From assembly GCF_003075525.1 (NCBI RefSeq), contig NZ_QDDR01000001.1, positions 620,001 to 684,000 on the forward strand: DNA of 64,000 nt, written 5' to 3'. Positions within the stretch are counted from its first letter, which is position 1. Each line of letters begins with the position of its first letter. Made by a program: the position numbers and the translations under genes. This document shows positions 25,360 through 35,349 of the stretch, in pieces. Source of the DNA: Pararhodobacter aggregans (GTDB lineage: Bacteria > Pseudomonadota > Alphaproteobacteria > Rhodobacterales > Rhodobacteraceae). The notes beneath the pieces are model-generated. The model worked only from the letters and a program-made list of their open reading frames with translations, was not told where the DNA came from and ran no database searches.

Positions 25360-27771
25360 ATGGGCAAGATGATCGGGACGCGGACGCTGTCCCTGGGCGA
25401 CAAGACGAATTTGCTGCTCTGGCTGGGTCTGATGGTCCTGGTGGCTGGTCTGGTCAGCGTACCGACCTCGATCCAGGTGCAGGCCACGCTGGGCATCGCC
25501 TCGTTCCTGGTTGTCGTCGCGCTCAAGCCGGTTGCCATGGAAAGCATGGTCGCGCGGTTCGCGATGATGTCCATCGCCTCGACCCTGGTGCTGCGCTACT
25601 GGGCCTGGCGCGTGACCGAAACCCTGCCGCCGGTGACCGATGTCATCTCGTTCATCCCGGCCATCGTGCTGTTTCTGGTCGAGACCTACGCGATCGGCGT
25701 CTTCTTCCTGTCGGCCTTCATGACCGCGGATCCGGTGAACCGCACGCTGCCGCCCCGGGTCGCTGCCAGCGATCTGCCGACCGTCGATATCCTCGTGCCG
25801 TCCTATAACGAGCCGGTCGAGATGCTGGCGGTCACCCTCTCGGCCGCCAAGAACATGCATTACCCCGAGCACAAGCGCACCGTGGTGCTGTGCGACGACG
25901 GCGGCACCGACCAGCGCTGCAACAGCGACAATCCCGAACTGGCCGAGAAGGCCAGGAAGCGGCGGCGTGACCTGATCCAGCTCTGCGCCGAGCTGGGGGT
26001 GATGTATTCGACGCGTGAGCGCAACGTTCATGCCAAGGCCGGCAACATGTCAGCGGCGCTGGAGAAACTCGACGGCGATATCGTCGTGGTGTTCGACGCC
26101 GACCACGTTCCCAGCCGCGATTTCCTGGCCCGCACGGTCGGCTATTTCGTCGAGGATCCGAAGCTGTTCCTGGTGCAGACGCCGCACTTCTTCCTCAACC
26201 CCGATCCCATCGACCGCAACATCGGCCTGCGCGACGATTGCCCGCCGGAAAACGAGATGTTCTACCACCTCAGCCACCGCGGGCTGGACCGCTGGGGCGG
26301 GGCGTTCTTCTGCGGCTCGGCGGCGCTGTTGCGCCGCAAGGCGCTGGACGAGGCGGGCGGTTTCGCCGGTGACACGATCACCGAGGACGCGGAGACCGCG
26401 CTGGGCATCCACGCCCGCGGCTGGAAGTCGCTCTATGTCGATCACGCGATGATCGCGGGCCTGCAGCCCGAGACCTTCGTCTCCTTCATCGAGCAGCGCG
26501 GCCGCTGGGCGACGGGGATGATGCAGCTGCTGATCCTGAAGAACCCGCTGAAATACCGCGGCCTCAGCCTGACGCAGAAGCTGTGCTACCTGAACTCGAT
26601 GACCTTCTGGCTGTTCCCGCTGGTGCGGATGACCTTCATCCTCGCGCCCTTGATGTACCTGTTCTTCGGCCTGCAGATCTTCGTCGCCACCATCGGCGAG
26701 GTCGCGGTCTACATGACCAGCTACATGGCGGTGAACTTCCTGATCCAGAACGCGCTTTACGGCAAGGTGCGCTGGCCGCTGGTCTCCGAGATCTACGAGA
26801 CGGCGCAGGCCCCCTATCTGGCGGCGGCGATCTTCAAGACCTTCTGGAACCCGCGCGGCGCCAAGTTCAACGTGACCGCCAAGGACGAGGTCCTGGAAGA
26901 GGATTTCGTCTCGCCGATCTACAAGCCCCTGATCTTCATCTTCGCGCTGACCCTGCTGGGCGTCGTCGCCGCGGCGGTGCGCTGGGTCATGTTCCCGGGC
27001 GATCACAACATCATCATGGTGGTGGGCGGCTGGGCGATCTACAACTTCCTGCTGGTCGGCGCCTCGATGCGCGCCGTCGCCGAGCGCCAGCAACGCCGCG
27101 CCGTGCCGCGCGTGCCGGTGAATGTGCCCGCGACGGTGGCGCTGGGCCTCGATCATCCGGTGTTCATGCCCGCCACGGTGGTCGATGCCTCGACCTCGGG
27201 CTGCCGGCTGGTGCTGCGCTCGAAACCGCTGGCCGATGGCACCACGCCGGTGATGCCCCGCGTCGCCGACACCTTCTATTTCACGCCCGAATTCCCCCGT
27301 TCGCCGCATCTGGAGAACGCGGTCCGCGTTCAGGTCCAGAGCGTCACGCGTGAGGGCGAGGCGGTCGCGCTGGGCGTCAAGTTCGACCCGACCCAGCCGA
27401 TGATCGTGCGCGAGACCATCGCCCACATGATCTTCGGCGACAGTGCCTCGTGGGAGGCGATCCGCGCCCGCCGCCACAAGAAGATGGGCCTGATCCGGGG
27501 CATGCTCTACGTGTTCCAGCTGTCGTTCCAGGGCATCTATCACACGCTGCGCGCGCTGGCCGAAGAGCCCGCCCGCCAGCAGCGCGTGCGCGAGCGCGAG
27601 CGCAACGCCCAGGTGACCCGCACGGTGCCCGCCCACATGATGGCCTTTGGCGAGGCGTTCGACCCGCCCACCACCGACCGGCCGATCAGCCTGCTGCAGG
27701 CGGCGATTTCGCAAAATGCCGGGCGGGGCGTGCCGCCGCAGGGGGCCAACACCCCGGGGGAGGCCTATTGA
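25360..27771 (+). CDS. bcsA: Cellulose synthase catalytic subunit
   Basis: An 803-residue inner-membrane GT2 synthase that polymerises UDP-glucose and extrudes the chain. All hallmarks are seen: CDDGG (DDG 179-181), FDADH (246-248), FCGS (317-320), TED (341-343) and QRGRW (379-383). About eight membrane helices and a C-terminal PilZ domain are present. PilZ carries the c-di-GMP motif RAVPR (Arg580, Arg584) and DASTSG about 30 residues on, so activity should require c-di-GMP. The length is close to Rhodobacter sphaeroides BcsA. The start has CAGGG upstream, and the stop overlaps the bcsB start (TGATG). Confidence 0.95.
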   Translation: MGKMIGTRTLSLGDKTNLLLWLGLMVLVAGLVSVPTSIQVQATLGIASFLVVVALKPVAMESMVARFAMMSIASTLVLRYWAWRVTETLPPVTDVISFIPAIVLFLVETYAIGVFFLSAFMTADPVNRTLPPRVAASDLPTVDILVPSYNEPVEMLAVTLSAAKNMHYPEHKRTVVLCDDGGTDQRCNSDNPELAEKARKRRRDLIQLCAELGVMYSTRERNVHAKAGNMSAALEKLDGDIVVVFDADHVPSRDFLARTVGYFVEDPKLFLVQTPHFFLNPDPIDRNIGLRDDCPPENEMFYHLSHRGLDRWGGAFFCGSAALLRRKALDEAGGFAGDTITEDAETALGIHARGWKSLYVDHAMIAGLQPETFVSFIEQRGRWATGMMQLLILKNPLKYRGLSLTQKLCYLNSMTFWLFPLVRMTFILAPLMYLFFGLQIFVATIGEVAVYMTSYMAVNFLIQNALYGKVRWPLVSEIYETAQAPYLAAAIFKTFWNPRGAKFNVTAKDEVLEEDFVSPIYKPLIFIFALTLLGVVAAAVRWVMFPGDHNIIMVVGGWAIYNFLLVGASMRAVAERQQRRAVPRVPVNVPATVALGLDHPVFMPATVVDASTSGCRLVLRSKPLADGTTPVMPRVADTFYFTPEFPRSPHLENAVRVQVQSVTREGEAVALGVKFDPTQPMIVRETIAHMIFGDSASWEAIRARRHKKMGLIRGMLYVFQLSFQGIYHTLRALAEEPARQQRVRERERNAQVTRTVPAHMMAFGEAFDPPTTDRPISLLQAAISQNAGRGVPPQGANTPGEAY

Positions 27772-29999
27772 TGCGCCGCTTCCGTCCCCTTCTGGCTGCA
27801 GCCCTGCTGTCCCTCGCCCTGCCGGTCGCGGCTTTCGCGCAATCGGGCGGGATCATCCCGCTGCCTCTGGACAGCGATCCGTCGGGCGGCGTCTCGGACA
27901 GCATGATCGACCAGCTCAACGCCGACCGGATCGAGGCCGAGGCCCACCGCGGCACCTATGTCGAGGAAATCGCCGTCGACCCCACGGTCATCAGCCCGCT
28001 GCGCCCGATCGAGGCCCGCGGCCGACCCGCGGGCAGCGCCATCCGCTTTGACGGCGAACGGCGCACGCTGCAATTCGCCCTCTTCGTGCCGCGCCCCGAT
28101 CAGGTGCGCGCGCTCAGGATTTCCACGCTCTCGTCGATCAACGTCCTGCCCGAGCGCTCGCATTACCGCGTCTGGGTCAACGAGACGATGGTGGGCGAGG
28201 GGCGGCTGGAGAATTTCACCAGCTTCGGCACCGTCGACTTCCCGATGAACGCGGCTGCCGTGCTGCCCGGGCAGAACAATGTCCGCATCGAACTGGTGCA
28301 ATACCACCGGATCTATTGCGGGCCGGAAGCCTCGTTCGCGCTGTGGTCGGACATCGACCTCGCGAATTCGGGTGCGGTGCTGGCCTCGTCCGAGGGCATC
28401 TCGGGGCAGGAGGGGTTCCTGATGGGCCTCGCCGCCGCCGCCGCCACCGGCTCGGGGATCGAGATCCGCGGCGCCGACGGGCTCGGCGCCTATCGCGACG
28501 CCTGGGTCTCGACCATCACCCAGCGGATCAGCGCCGCGCTGGGGGGTGACCCGATCCCGTTCCGCTTCACCGAATACTGGTCGGTGCAGGGCGCGGCCCG
28601 CTCGGCTGCGCGGATCACCTTCCTGCCGTCGACCGCCAACCGGCTGACCTTCCGCGTCTCGGGCGACGGGGCGCAGGTCATGGTGGTCGAATTCGTCCCC
28701 GACGAACGCCCGCACGCCCTGCCTGAATTCGAGAACATCCTGCCGCGCGTCGCCGACCGGGCCCAGCCGCCCCTGATCGACACGATGCGCCCGGTCGCCT
28801 TCTCGGAATTCGGCTTCGAGACGACCGAGGTCTATGACCATTACGCCCGCATCGACACGCGCTTCCGGCTGCCCGACGACTGGATTGTCCTGACCAACGA
28901 CAAGGCCGAGATCCGGCTCGACTATATCTTCATCGAGGGCCTGCCCGACCAATCGGTGCTGCTGGTCCATATCAACAACGAAAACGTTCGCCTGCTGCCG
29001 ATGTGGCGCGGCGGCGGCGAGCTGATCGAGCAATTCCCGGTCCGCTTCGAGGCGCGGCTGCTGCGGGCGGGCATCAACACGCTCAGCTTCGAGGTGCTGG
29101 TCCCGGGCTCGCCCCCCGACATGCCGTGCCCCTTCAACGACACGCCGATCCTGGCCATCGGCCAGAGCTCGACCCTTTCGGTGCCCTACAGCCCGTCGAT
29201 GTATCTGCCCGACATGCACATCGCCTTCGCCGGGCTGACCCCGGCCAGCGTCGAGACCAACGAGATGTCGGCCCGCTCCTTCGACGACAACGACGTGGTG
29301 ACGCTGCAGGCCGCGCTCAGCGGCGGCGAGCGGCCCGACGCTGTGGCGCTGAACACGCATCTCTACCTGCTGGCGCTGGACGATCTGGGTTCGGTGCCGC
29401 TGGGGGGCTATCAGCTCAGCCGCCGGGCGCTTGAGGCGGCGCTTCTGCACAACGACACCGCCCCGGCCGCCACCGGCGCCGAGCCCGCGCATGCGCTGCT
29501 CAGGGCGCGCGAGCGGTCGGACAGCGGGGCGGCGCTGTCGCGCGGCTGGGACTGGCTGAAGAACGGGTTCCAGACGGCGCTGCAATGGCTGCAACCGCGC
29601 TCGGGCCTGTTGCTGGAACAATGGCTCGAGCGCCAGAACGCCCAGGCGGTGCTGTTGCAGCTGGATCCCGGGCGGCCCAACCAGCTGTGGATGGTCCGTG
29701 CGCCCGAAAGCGACATCAGCGCCATCGCCTCGGCCATCGTTGCCGCGCGCACCAATACCGACGGGCCGCGCGGGCAGGTCTCGGTCCTCGACCGGGACGG
29801 CCGCTGGCAGAACTGGACCGCGCCCGACCGCCAGCCGGTGCTGCTGGAGGCCGTCACCCTGTCCAACGTCCGCCACGTGGTTGGCAATGTCGTCTCGGCC
29901 ATGCCGATCCGCTACGTGGCCGGCCTCTTCTTCCTTGCCCTCGTCTCGGCGCTTTTCGCGCTCAGACTGGTGATCGCCACGCGGGAGCACAAGCAATGA
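27771..29999 (+). CDS. bcsB: Cellulose synthase regulatory/periplasmic subunit
   Basis: A 742-residue protein. It has a signal peptide (1-24, ending AAFAQ), a large periplasmic region with the two carbohydrate-binding and flavodoxin-like repeats typical of BcsB, and one C-terminal transmembrane anchor (about 710-735). It pairs with BcsA in the membrane and guides the glucan through the periplasm. It starts within the bcsA stop codon and shares four bases with the bcsZ start. The length matches the family. Confidence 0.94.
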   Translation: MRRFRPLLAAALLSLALPVAAFAQSGGIIPLPLDSDPSGGVSDSMIDQLNADRIEAEAHRGTYVEEIAVDPTVISPLRPIEARGRPAGSAIRFDGERRTLQFALFVPRPDQVRALRISTLSSINVLPERSHYRVWVNETMVGEGRLENFTSFGTVDFPMNAAAVLPGQNNVRIELVQYHRIYCGPEASFALWSDIDLANSGAVLASSEGISGQEGFLMGLAAAAATGSGIEIRGADGLGAYRDAWVSTITQRISAALGGDPIPFRFTEYWSVQGAARSAARITFLPSTANRLTFRVSGDGAQVMVVEFVPDERPHALPEFENILPRVADRAQPPLIDTMRPVAFSEFGFETTEVYDHYARIDTRFRLPDDWIVLTNDKAEIRLDYIFIEGLPDQSVLLVHINNENVRLLPMWRGGGELIEQFPVRFEARLLRAGINTLSFEVLVPGSPPDMPCPFNDTPILAIGQSSTLSVPYSPSMYLPDMHIAFAGLTPASVETNEMSARSFDDNDVVTLQAALSGGERPDAVALNTHLYLLALDDLGSVPLGGYQLSRRALEAALLHNDTAPAATGAEPAHALLRARERSDSGAALSRGWDWLKNGFQTALQWLQPRSGLLLEQWLERQNAQAVLLQLDPGRPNQLWMVRAPESDISAIASAIVAARTNTDGPRGQVSVLDRDGRWQNWTAPDRQPVLLEAVTLSNVRHVVGNVVSAMPIRYVAGLFFLALVSALFALRLVIATREHKQ

Positions 30000-31090
30000 A
30001 CCGACGCCATTTCCTGACGCTGGCCGGAGTCGCGCCCTTTGCCGCGGCCTGCGCGGGCGGGGAGGCGGGCGCGCAGGGCCTGCTGACGACGGCGGATCTG
30101 GCGCAGACTGCCGCCCCGGTCTGGCAGGCGTGGAAAGCCGCCTATCTGCAGAACGACGGCCGGGTGGTCGACGGGTTGCAGCAGAACGCCAGCCATTCCG
30201 AAAGCCAGGGCTACGGCCTGTTCCTGTCGACCGAATTCGGCGATCAGGATGCGTTCCGGCGGATCTTTGACTGGACCGAGATGAACCTCTCGATCCGCGG
30301 CGACGGGCTTCTGGCCTGGCGCTTCCTGCCGGGGCAGGCCAATCCGGTGCCCGACCTCAACAATGCCTCGGACGGCGATCTGTTCTACGCCTGGGCGCTG
30401 GTCCGTGCCGCCAACCGCTTCAACGAGCGCCAGCATCTGGTCCGCGCCCAGCAGATCGCCACGGCGCTGGCCGAACGCTGCATCGTCGCTTCGCTGGCCA
30501 ATGCCGGCGAGACGGTGTTCCTGCCCGCGGCGCAGGGTTTCGTGCATGAGGACCGGCTGGTCTTCAACCCCAGCTACATCATGCCGCTGGCGATGCGCGA
30601 GGTGGCGATGGCCACGGGCGTGGTCGAACTGGCCCAGACCGCCCAGCATGCCGAGGCGATGCTGGTGCGGATGGCCGACAGCGGGCCGGTGCCCGACTGG
30701 GTGCAGGTCACGGCCCGCGGCATCGTTCCGGCCGAGGGCTTTTCGACCGCCGCGGGCTACGAGGCGATGCGCGTGCCGCTCTATCTGGTGTGGTCGGGCC
30801 TGAACCGTCACCCGGCGGTCACGCAGATGATGCGGGTCTATGCCCGCACCGTGCAGCCCGGGGTGCCGGTGCCCACGCGGGTGGACCCGCTGTCGGGCGC
30901 GGTGCTCGAGGCCTCGTCCGACGCGGGCTACCGGGCGCTGGCCGCGCTCGTGTCCTGCGCCGGTGCCGCGGGGAGTGTGGGGTCGGACATGCCGCCCTTC
31001 GACCCCTCGCAACCCTATTACCCGGCGACGTTGCAAATGTTCGCGATGATCGCTGCCAACCAGGTGAGCCCCGAATGCGTGCCGATCTGA
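29996..31090 (+). CDS. bcsZ: Endo-1,4-beta-glucanase of the cellulose operon (GH8)
   Basis: A 364-residue glycoside hydrolase family 8 enzyme. The N-terminus NRRHFLTLAGV fits a twin-arginine export signal. The catalytic acid Glu lies in HSESQGYGLF (canonical SEGQSYG), and the partner Asp in NNASDGDLFYAWAL. BcsZ trims or releases misplaced cellulose chains in the periplasm and is required for proper fibre export. It overlaps bcsB by four bases and the TPR gene by 16. Confidence 0.92.
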   Translation: MNRRHFLTLAGVAPFAAACAGGEAGAQGLLTTADLAQTAAPVWQAWKAAYLQNDGRVVDGLQQNASHSESQGYGLFLSTEFGDQDAFRRIFDWTEMNLSIRGDGLLAWRFLPGQANPVPDLNNASDGDLFYAWALVRAANRFNERQHLVRAQQIATALAERCIVASLANAGETVFLPAAQGFVHEDRLVFNPSYIMPLAMREVAMATGVVELAQTAQHAEAMLVRMADSGPVPDWVQVTARGIVPAEGFSTAAGYEAMRVPLYLVWSGLNRHPAVTQMMRVYARTVQPGVPVPTRVDPLSGAVLEASSDAGYRALAALVSCAGAAGSVGSDMPPFDPSQPYYPATLQMFAMIAANQVSPECVPI

Positions 31091-32559
31091 TCCCCGCCCT
31101 CCGCCCCCTTCTGGCCAGCGCCGCGACCGCTCTGGCGCTCAGCCTGATGGCGCCGATGCCGGCCATGGCCCAGGCCCCCGCGGCCGAGGATCTCAGGGCG
31201 CTGATCTATTACCTCGACCACGACGACCAGCGCGCCGTGCAGGCCGAGATGCGCCGCCTGCGCGCGCAATTCCCGCGCTGGACGCCGCCCGGCGACGTGA
31301 ACGAGCTGCGGGCGATGGGCGCCACCGCCACCGCCTCGGTCGATGTGGCGCCGATCTGGGCGCGGATCGAGCGTCAGGATTATCTGGGCGCCCGCGGCCT
31401 GATCGACGAGGCCCGCACGCGCGTGCCCGGCTGGCAGCCCGATGCCGAGATGCTGCGCGTGCTGGAACTGAACGAATCCCAGGCCGCCTTCGACGAGGCC
31501 TATGCGCGCCGCGACGCGGCCGGGGCCATCGCCGCCGCCCGCCGGGTTCCGGCGCTGATGCGCTGCGACCGGATCAACAACGCCTGGCGCCTTGCCGAGC
31601 TTTACGCCGGGGCCGGGCAGAACGGCAACGCCGTGACCACCTATCGCGGCGTGCTGTCGTCGTGCACCCGCGCGGGCGACGTCATCCCGACCCTGGAAAA
31701 GGCCAATGACGTGGCCAGCTGGGACGAGATGGTCCAGCTGTTCGAGGTGGCGCGCCAGACCGCTCCGGCGAACCGCACCCAGCTCGACCCGCTGGAAGAG
31801 CGCCTGCGCGCCGGACGGGGCGGCAGCGCCCCCCGGGCCAGCACCCCGCGCGCGCCTGCCGCGGCGACCACCACCGCCGCCGCGCCCGCACCCGCCGCCG
31901 CCGCCCCGGTCGTCAGCGCCGCGCCCAGTGTCGGGGGCCCGGCGCCCTCGGTCCCGGTGCCCGCGGGGCGCCTCGGGCTCAGGGGCGACGGCCGCGTCGG
32001 CCAGACCCGCGCGCTGAAGGAACAGGGCAACTGGCCCGCCTGCCTTGCCGCCTCGGCCAATCCGCGCTCGATCGAGCTGCTCTACGAACGCTCGTGGTGC
32101 GCCTATAACCTCGACCGCACGGGCGAGGCGCTGGCCGGTTTCTCGACCACGGTGCAATCGGGCGGCGGGCTGGGCGGCAACGTGCCGCGGGACGCGCGTT
32201 TCGGCATGATCCTGTCCTATCTGGCGATGAACATGACCGAGGAAGCCGCGCGCCTCGCCGCCGCGACCAACCTCACGCAGGAACAGCGGATCACCGCGGA
32301 ATCGTCGATCCTGGACCAGCGCGGCGTCCGGTCCTTCCACCGCCGCGATTACGCCCAGTCGATCGCCTATCTCAATGCGCTGGAGCAACTCACCGGGCCC
32401 CTGCGGCGGGATCTGGCGATGCTGCGCGCCTATGCCTATCAGAACAACGACCAGCCGCGTCAGGCGCTGGCCGAGTTCGAGCGGCTGAACAACGAGCTTT
32501 CCACCGACGAGACCCGCGCGGCGCTTGAAAACGCCCGCAGCTCCGTGGCTGGCGGCTAG
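31075..32559 (+). CDS. Cellulose-operon TPR-repeat exported protein
   Basis: A 494-residue protein with a signal peptide (1-32, ending AMAQ). Helical TPR-like repeats cover about 35-245, with an Ala/Pro/Thr-rich linker at about 255-305 and a second helical repeat block (about 310-490). It overlaps bcsZ. It occupies the position where other bacteria have BcsC, whose N-terminal TPR part binds the synthase, but no outer-membrane beta-barrel domain is present. It may be a periplasmic scaffold for cellulose export with a separate pore elsewhere. The operon place is firm; the role is inferred. Confidence 0.75.
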   Translation: MRADLIPALRPLLASAATALALSLMAPMPAMAQAPAAEDLRALIYYLDHDDQRAVQAEMRRLRAQFPRWTPPGDVNELRAMGATATASVDVAPIWARIERQDYLGARGLIDEARTRVPGWQPDAEMLRVLELNESQAAFDEAYARRDAAGAIAAARRVPALMRCDRINNAWRLAELYAGAGQNGNAVTTYRGVLSSCTRAGDVIPTLEKANDVASWDEMVQLFEVARQTAPANRTQLDPLEERLRAGRGGSAPRASTPRAPAAATTTAAAPAPAAAAPVVSAAPSVGGPAPSVPVPAGRLGLRGDGRVGQTRALKEQGNWPACLAASANPRSIELLYERSWCAYNLDRTGEALAGFSTTVQSGGGLGGNVPRDARFGMILSYLAMNMTEEAARLAAATNLTQEQRITAESSILDQRGVRSFHRRDYAQSIAYLNALEQLTGPLRRDLAMLRAYAYQNNDQPRQALAEFERLNNELSTDETRAALENARSSVAGG

Positions 32560-32571
32560 GGACGCAGCAGA

Positions 32572-33453
32572 GTGCGCCTTGTCCTCCATATCGGCGCGCA
32601 TGGCACTGACCGGGGGCAAGTCGCGGCCTGGATCGCCCAGAACCGCGCCGCGCTCGAGGCCGAGGGGATCGCCGCCCCGCCGCCGCGCCTGTTCCTGGCG
32701 CGTATCTCCGAGGCGCTGGATCTCCAGCGCGACGCCGACCCGCTGACGCGCGAGGAGGCGCTGCTCAGGGGCCTTGGCGCCACCGGTCAGCGGCGGCGCA
32801 TGGTGGTCAGCGCCCCGGGGCTTCTGGGCAGCGTCGCCGATGTGCTGGCGCCCGACGGCTTTTACACCCGCGACGTGGCGCGCCGCCTTTATGGGCTGCG
32901 CACGCTCTTTCCCCGCACCGGGCTCAGCTTCCTGCTGGCGGTGCGCAAGGCCTCGGGCGTGATCCCGGCGATCCTGCCCGACGATGCAGGCGCGGTCGAG
33001 ACGCTGGTGCCGCTGCTGACCGACGATACGCTGCCCTGGTCGCGGCTGGCCGGGACGATCCGCCGCCAGACGCCGGGCGCCTCGCTGCTGGCCTGGCGGC
33101 ACGAGGATCTGCCGCAGGTCTGGCCCGGAGTGCTGGCCGAGATCGTCGGCAATCGCGCGCCCCTGCCGCCCGCGGGCCTGCTGGATTTCGCCGCCGCCGG
33201 GCTGGGGGCCGAGGCGCGGCTGCGGCTCACCCGCTATCTGGCCAGCGCCGAGGCGCCGCCCGCCAGCGCCGGGCAGTTGCGGCAGGTGGCCGGGGTCTTC
33301 GCCCGCCGCTACGGGGCGGCGCCCGATCCCGACCCGGCCGCCGGGTTGCCGGCCTGGGCGCGGGTGCGGCTGCAGGAACTCGATGCGGGCTATGCCACGG
33401 AATGGGGCGATCTGGCGGGGATCGAGGGCGTCAGGGTGCTGATGCCCGGCTGA
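32572..33453 (+). CDS. Unrecognised protein with sulfotransferase-like N-terminus
   Basis: A 293-residue protein with a GTG start 12 bp after the TPR gene, so it ends the bcs operon. The N-terminus LHIGAHGTDRGQVAAWIAQN resembles the LHIGAHKTATT phosphosulfate-binding loop of Rhodobacteraceae sulfotransferase-like proteins. The Lys and the two Thr are replaced (HGTDRG), so PAPS binding is doubtful. The rest is Ala/Leu/Arg-rich with no known motif. It could be a degenerate family member or a regulator of glucan modification. Family assignment is weak. Confidence 0.6.
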   Translation: MRLVLHIGAHGTDRGQVAAWIAQNRAALEAEGIAAPPPRLFLARISEALDLQRDADPLTREEALLRGLGATGQRRRMVVSAPGLLGSVADVLAPDGFYTRDVARRLYGLRTLFPRTGLSFLLAVRKASGVIPAILPDDAGAVETLVPLLTDDTLPWSRLAGTIRRQTPGASLLAWRHEDLPQVWPGVLAEIVGNRAPLPPAGLLDFAAAGLGAEARLRLTRYLASAEAPPASAGQLRQVAGVFARRYGAAPDPDPAAGLPAWARVRLQELDAGYATEWGDLAGIEGVRVLMPG

Positions 33454-33456
33454 GCC

Positions 33457-35349
33457 TCAGCGCCCCCGGCGGTCGCTGCGGATCGGGTCGGCCAGCAGCC
33501 GCAGCCCGTTCAGCACCACCAGCACCGTGCCGCCTTCGTGTCCGATCACCGCCAGGGGCAAGGGCAGCTCGAAGAACAGCCCGCCGGTCACCAGCACCGC
33601 CATGGCCCCCAGCGCGAAGGTCAGGTTCTGCCTGACGATCCGGGCGGTGCGGCGGGCCAGCCGGTGGGCCTCGGCCAGACGGGTCATGTCCTCGCTCAGC
33701 AGCGCCACATCGGCGGCCTGCAACGCCACCTCGGAGCCCGCCGCGCCCATGGCGATGCCGACATCGGCCCGCGCCAGTGCCGCCGCATCGTTCACCCCGT
33801 CGCCGACGAAAGCCACCTTGCCGCGTTCGGTCATCGCCGCGATGAGCCGCACCTTGTCGCCGGGCAGGAGGTCGGCGTGGATCTCGTCCGGGCGCAGGCC
33901 CAGCTCGGCGCCGATCCTCAGCGCCACGGCCCGCCGGTCGCCGGTCATCATCGCCCGTTCGGTGACGCCGCCCGCGCGCAGCGCCCTCAGCCCCGCGGCC
34001 GAGGTGACGCGCGGCCGGTCGGCCACCGTCACCGCGCCGAGGAGCCGCTCGCCGCGCCCGGCATAGATCAGCGTCTCGGCCCCCTCGGCCAGTGCGGCGA
34101 GGGCCGGGGCGTCCGATCCAGCGCCGCGCCGGGCCACCATCCGGGCGTTCCCGGCCCAGAGCGTGCCCTCCGCATCCCGCCCCTCGATCCCCTCGGAAGG
34201 GGCGGAATGCACCGCCGTCACCGGGGCAGGCGACAGGCCCCGGCGCTGGGCCTCGGCCCGGACCGCGCGGCCGATCGGGTGCTCGGATTGCGCCTCCAGC
34301 CCCGCCAGCGCGCTCAGGAACCCGGCCTCGTTCCCGTCCGGCGTCCAGATTCCCGTCACCTCGGCCCTGCCGGTGGTCAGCGTGCCGGTCTTGTCGAAGG
34401 CAAAGGCCCGGACCTCGGCCAGCGTCTCCAGCGCGGCGCCGCCCTTGAAGAGGACACCGCCCCGCGCCGCCGCCGACAGCGCACTCAGGATCGCGGCGGG
34501 GACCGAGATCACCACCGCGCAGGGCGAGGCCGCGACCAGCAGCGTGGCCGCGCGGTAGAGCGCCAGGTCATGGCCCCAACCGAGCGCCAGAAAGATCCCG
34601 AAGGCCAGGATCGCGCCCAGCAGCACCGCGACGGTATAGCGCTGCCCGAACCATTCGCTGAACCGCTCGGAGGGGGCCTTGGCCGCCTGCGCCTCGGTCA
34701 CCAGGGCGATCATCCGGGCGACGGTCGATTCCGCCGTGCCCCGGGTCACCGTCACCGCCAGCACGCCGTCCAGGTTCACCGTCGCCTCGAAGACCGGCGC
34801 GCCGGGGCCCTTGTGCACGGGCATGGATTCGCCGGTGATGGTGCTTTCATCGAGGGCGCCGCTGCCCTCGGCGATGGTGCCATCGACCGGCACCCTTGCG
34901 CCCGGGCGCAGGACCACGACATCGCCCGGAACCAGCGCCGCGACCGGCACCTCGCGGGTGGCAGCGCCCTCGCGCCTCAGCGCCGTGTCGGGCCTGAGCG
35001 CCATCAGCGCCTCGACCGCGCGGCGGGCGCGGCCCATGGCCCGGTCCTCGAGCGTGCTGGACAGCGAGAAGAGCGTGAGCAGCACCGCCCCCTCCATCGC
35101 CGCCCCCACGGCCAGCGCCGCCAGTGCCGCGACCACCATCAGCAGGTCGATGTCGAGGACGCGTTGGCGGATCAGCTCCCGCCCGGCCCTGAGAAATGCC
35201 GGAACGCCCCCCGCCAGATAGGCGAGGAGATAGCCTGCGGCCTCCACCCCCGGCTGCGGAAGGGCCCAGCGCGCCAGCGCCGCCACCAGCAGGCCGGTAA
35301 GGGTCAGGGCGGTGAAAAGGAGGTCGGCGTCAGGCAGTCGGAACTTCAT
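33457..35349 (-). CDS. P1B-4-type heavy-metal translocating ATPase
   Basis: A 630-residue P-type ATPase with TGES at 172-175, SPC in the sixth transmembrane helix (275-277), phosphorylation motif DKTGT (Asp319), GDGVNDAAAL, and HEGGT in the last helix (604-608). SPC together with HEGG and the absence of an N-terminal metal-binding domain define the P1B-4 subgroup (CoaT, CtpD). This subgroup exports Co2+, Fe2+, Zn2+ or Ni2+. The first membrane helices are short and begin near residue 10. It is convergent with the bcs operon and has no metal regulator beside it. Confidence 0.9.
   Translation of the reverse strand: MKFRLPDADLLFTALTLTGLLVAALARWALPQPGVEAAGYLLAYLAGGVPAFLRAGRELIRQRVLDIDLLMVVAALAALAVGAAMEGAVLLTLFSLSSTLEDRAMGRARRAVEALMALRPDTALRREGAATREVPVAALVPGDVVVLRPGARVPVDGTIAEGSGALDESTITGESMPVHKGPGAPVFEATVNLDGVLAVTVTRGTAESTVARMIALVTEAQAAKAPSERFSEWFGQRYTVAVLLGAILAFGIFLALGWGHDLALYRAATLLVAASPCAVVISVPAAILSALSAAARGGVLFKGGAALETLAEVRAFAFDKTGTLTTGRAEVTGIWTPDGNEAGFLSALAGLEAQSEHPIGRAVRAEAQRRGLSPAPVTAVHSAPSEGIEGRDAEGTLWAGNARMVARRGAGSDAPALAALAEGAETLIYAGRGERLLGAVTVADRPRVTSAAGLRALRAGGVTERAMMTGDRRAVALRIGAELGLRPDEIHADLLPGDKVRLIAAMTERGKVAFVGDGVNDAAALARADVGIAMGAAGSEVALQAADVALLSEDMTRLAEAHRLARRTARIVRQNLTFALGAMAVLVTGGLFFELPLPLAVIGHEGGTVLVVLNGLRLLADPIRSDRRGR

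Noticed and set aside
31018-33102. 694-residue open frame on the minus strand
   Set aside because: It is antisense to the cellulose-operon TPR gene and the following gene. It contains only Gly/Arg/Ala-rich sequence.
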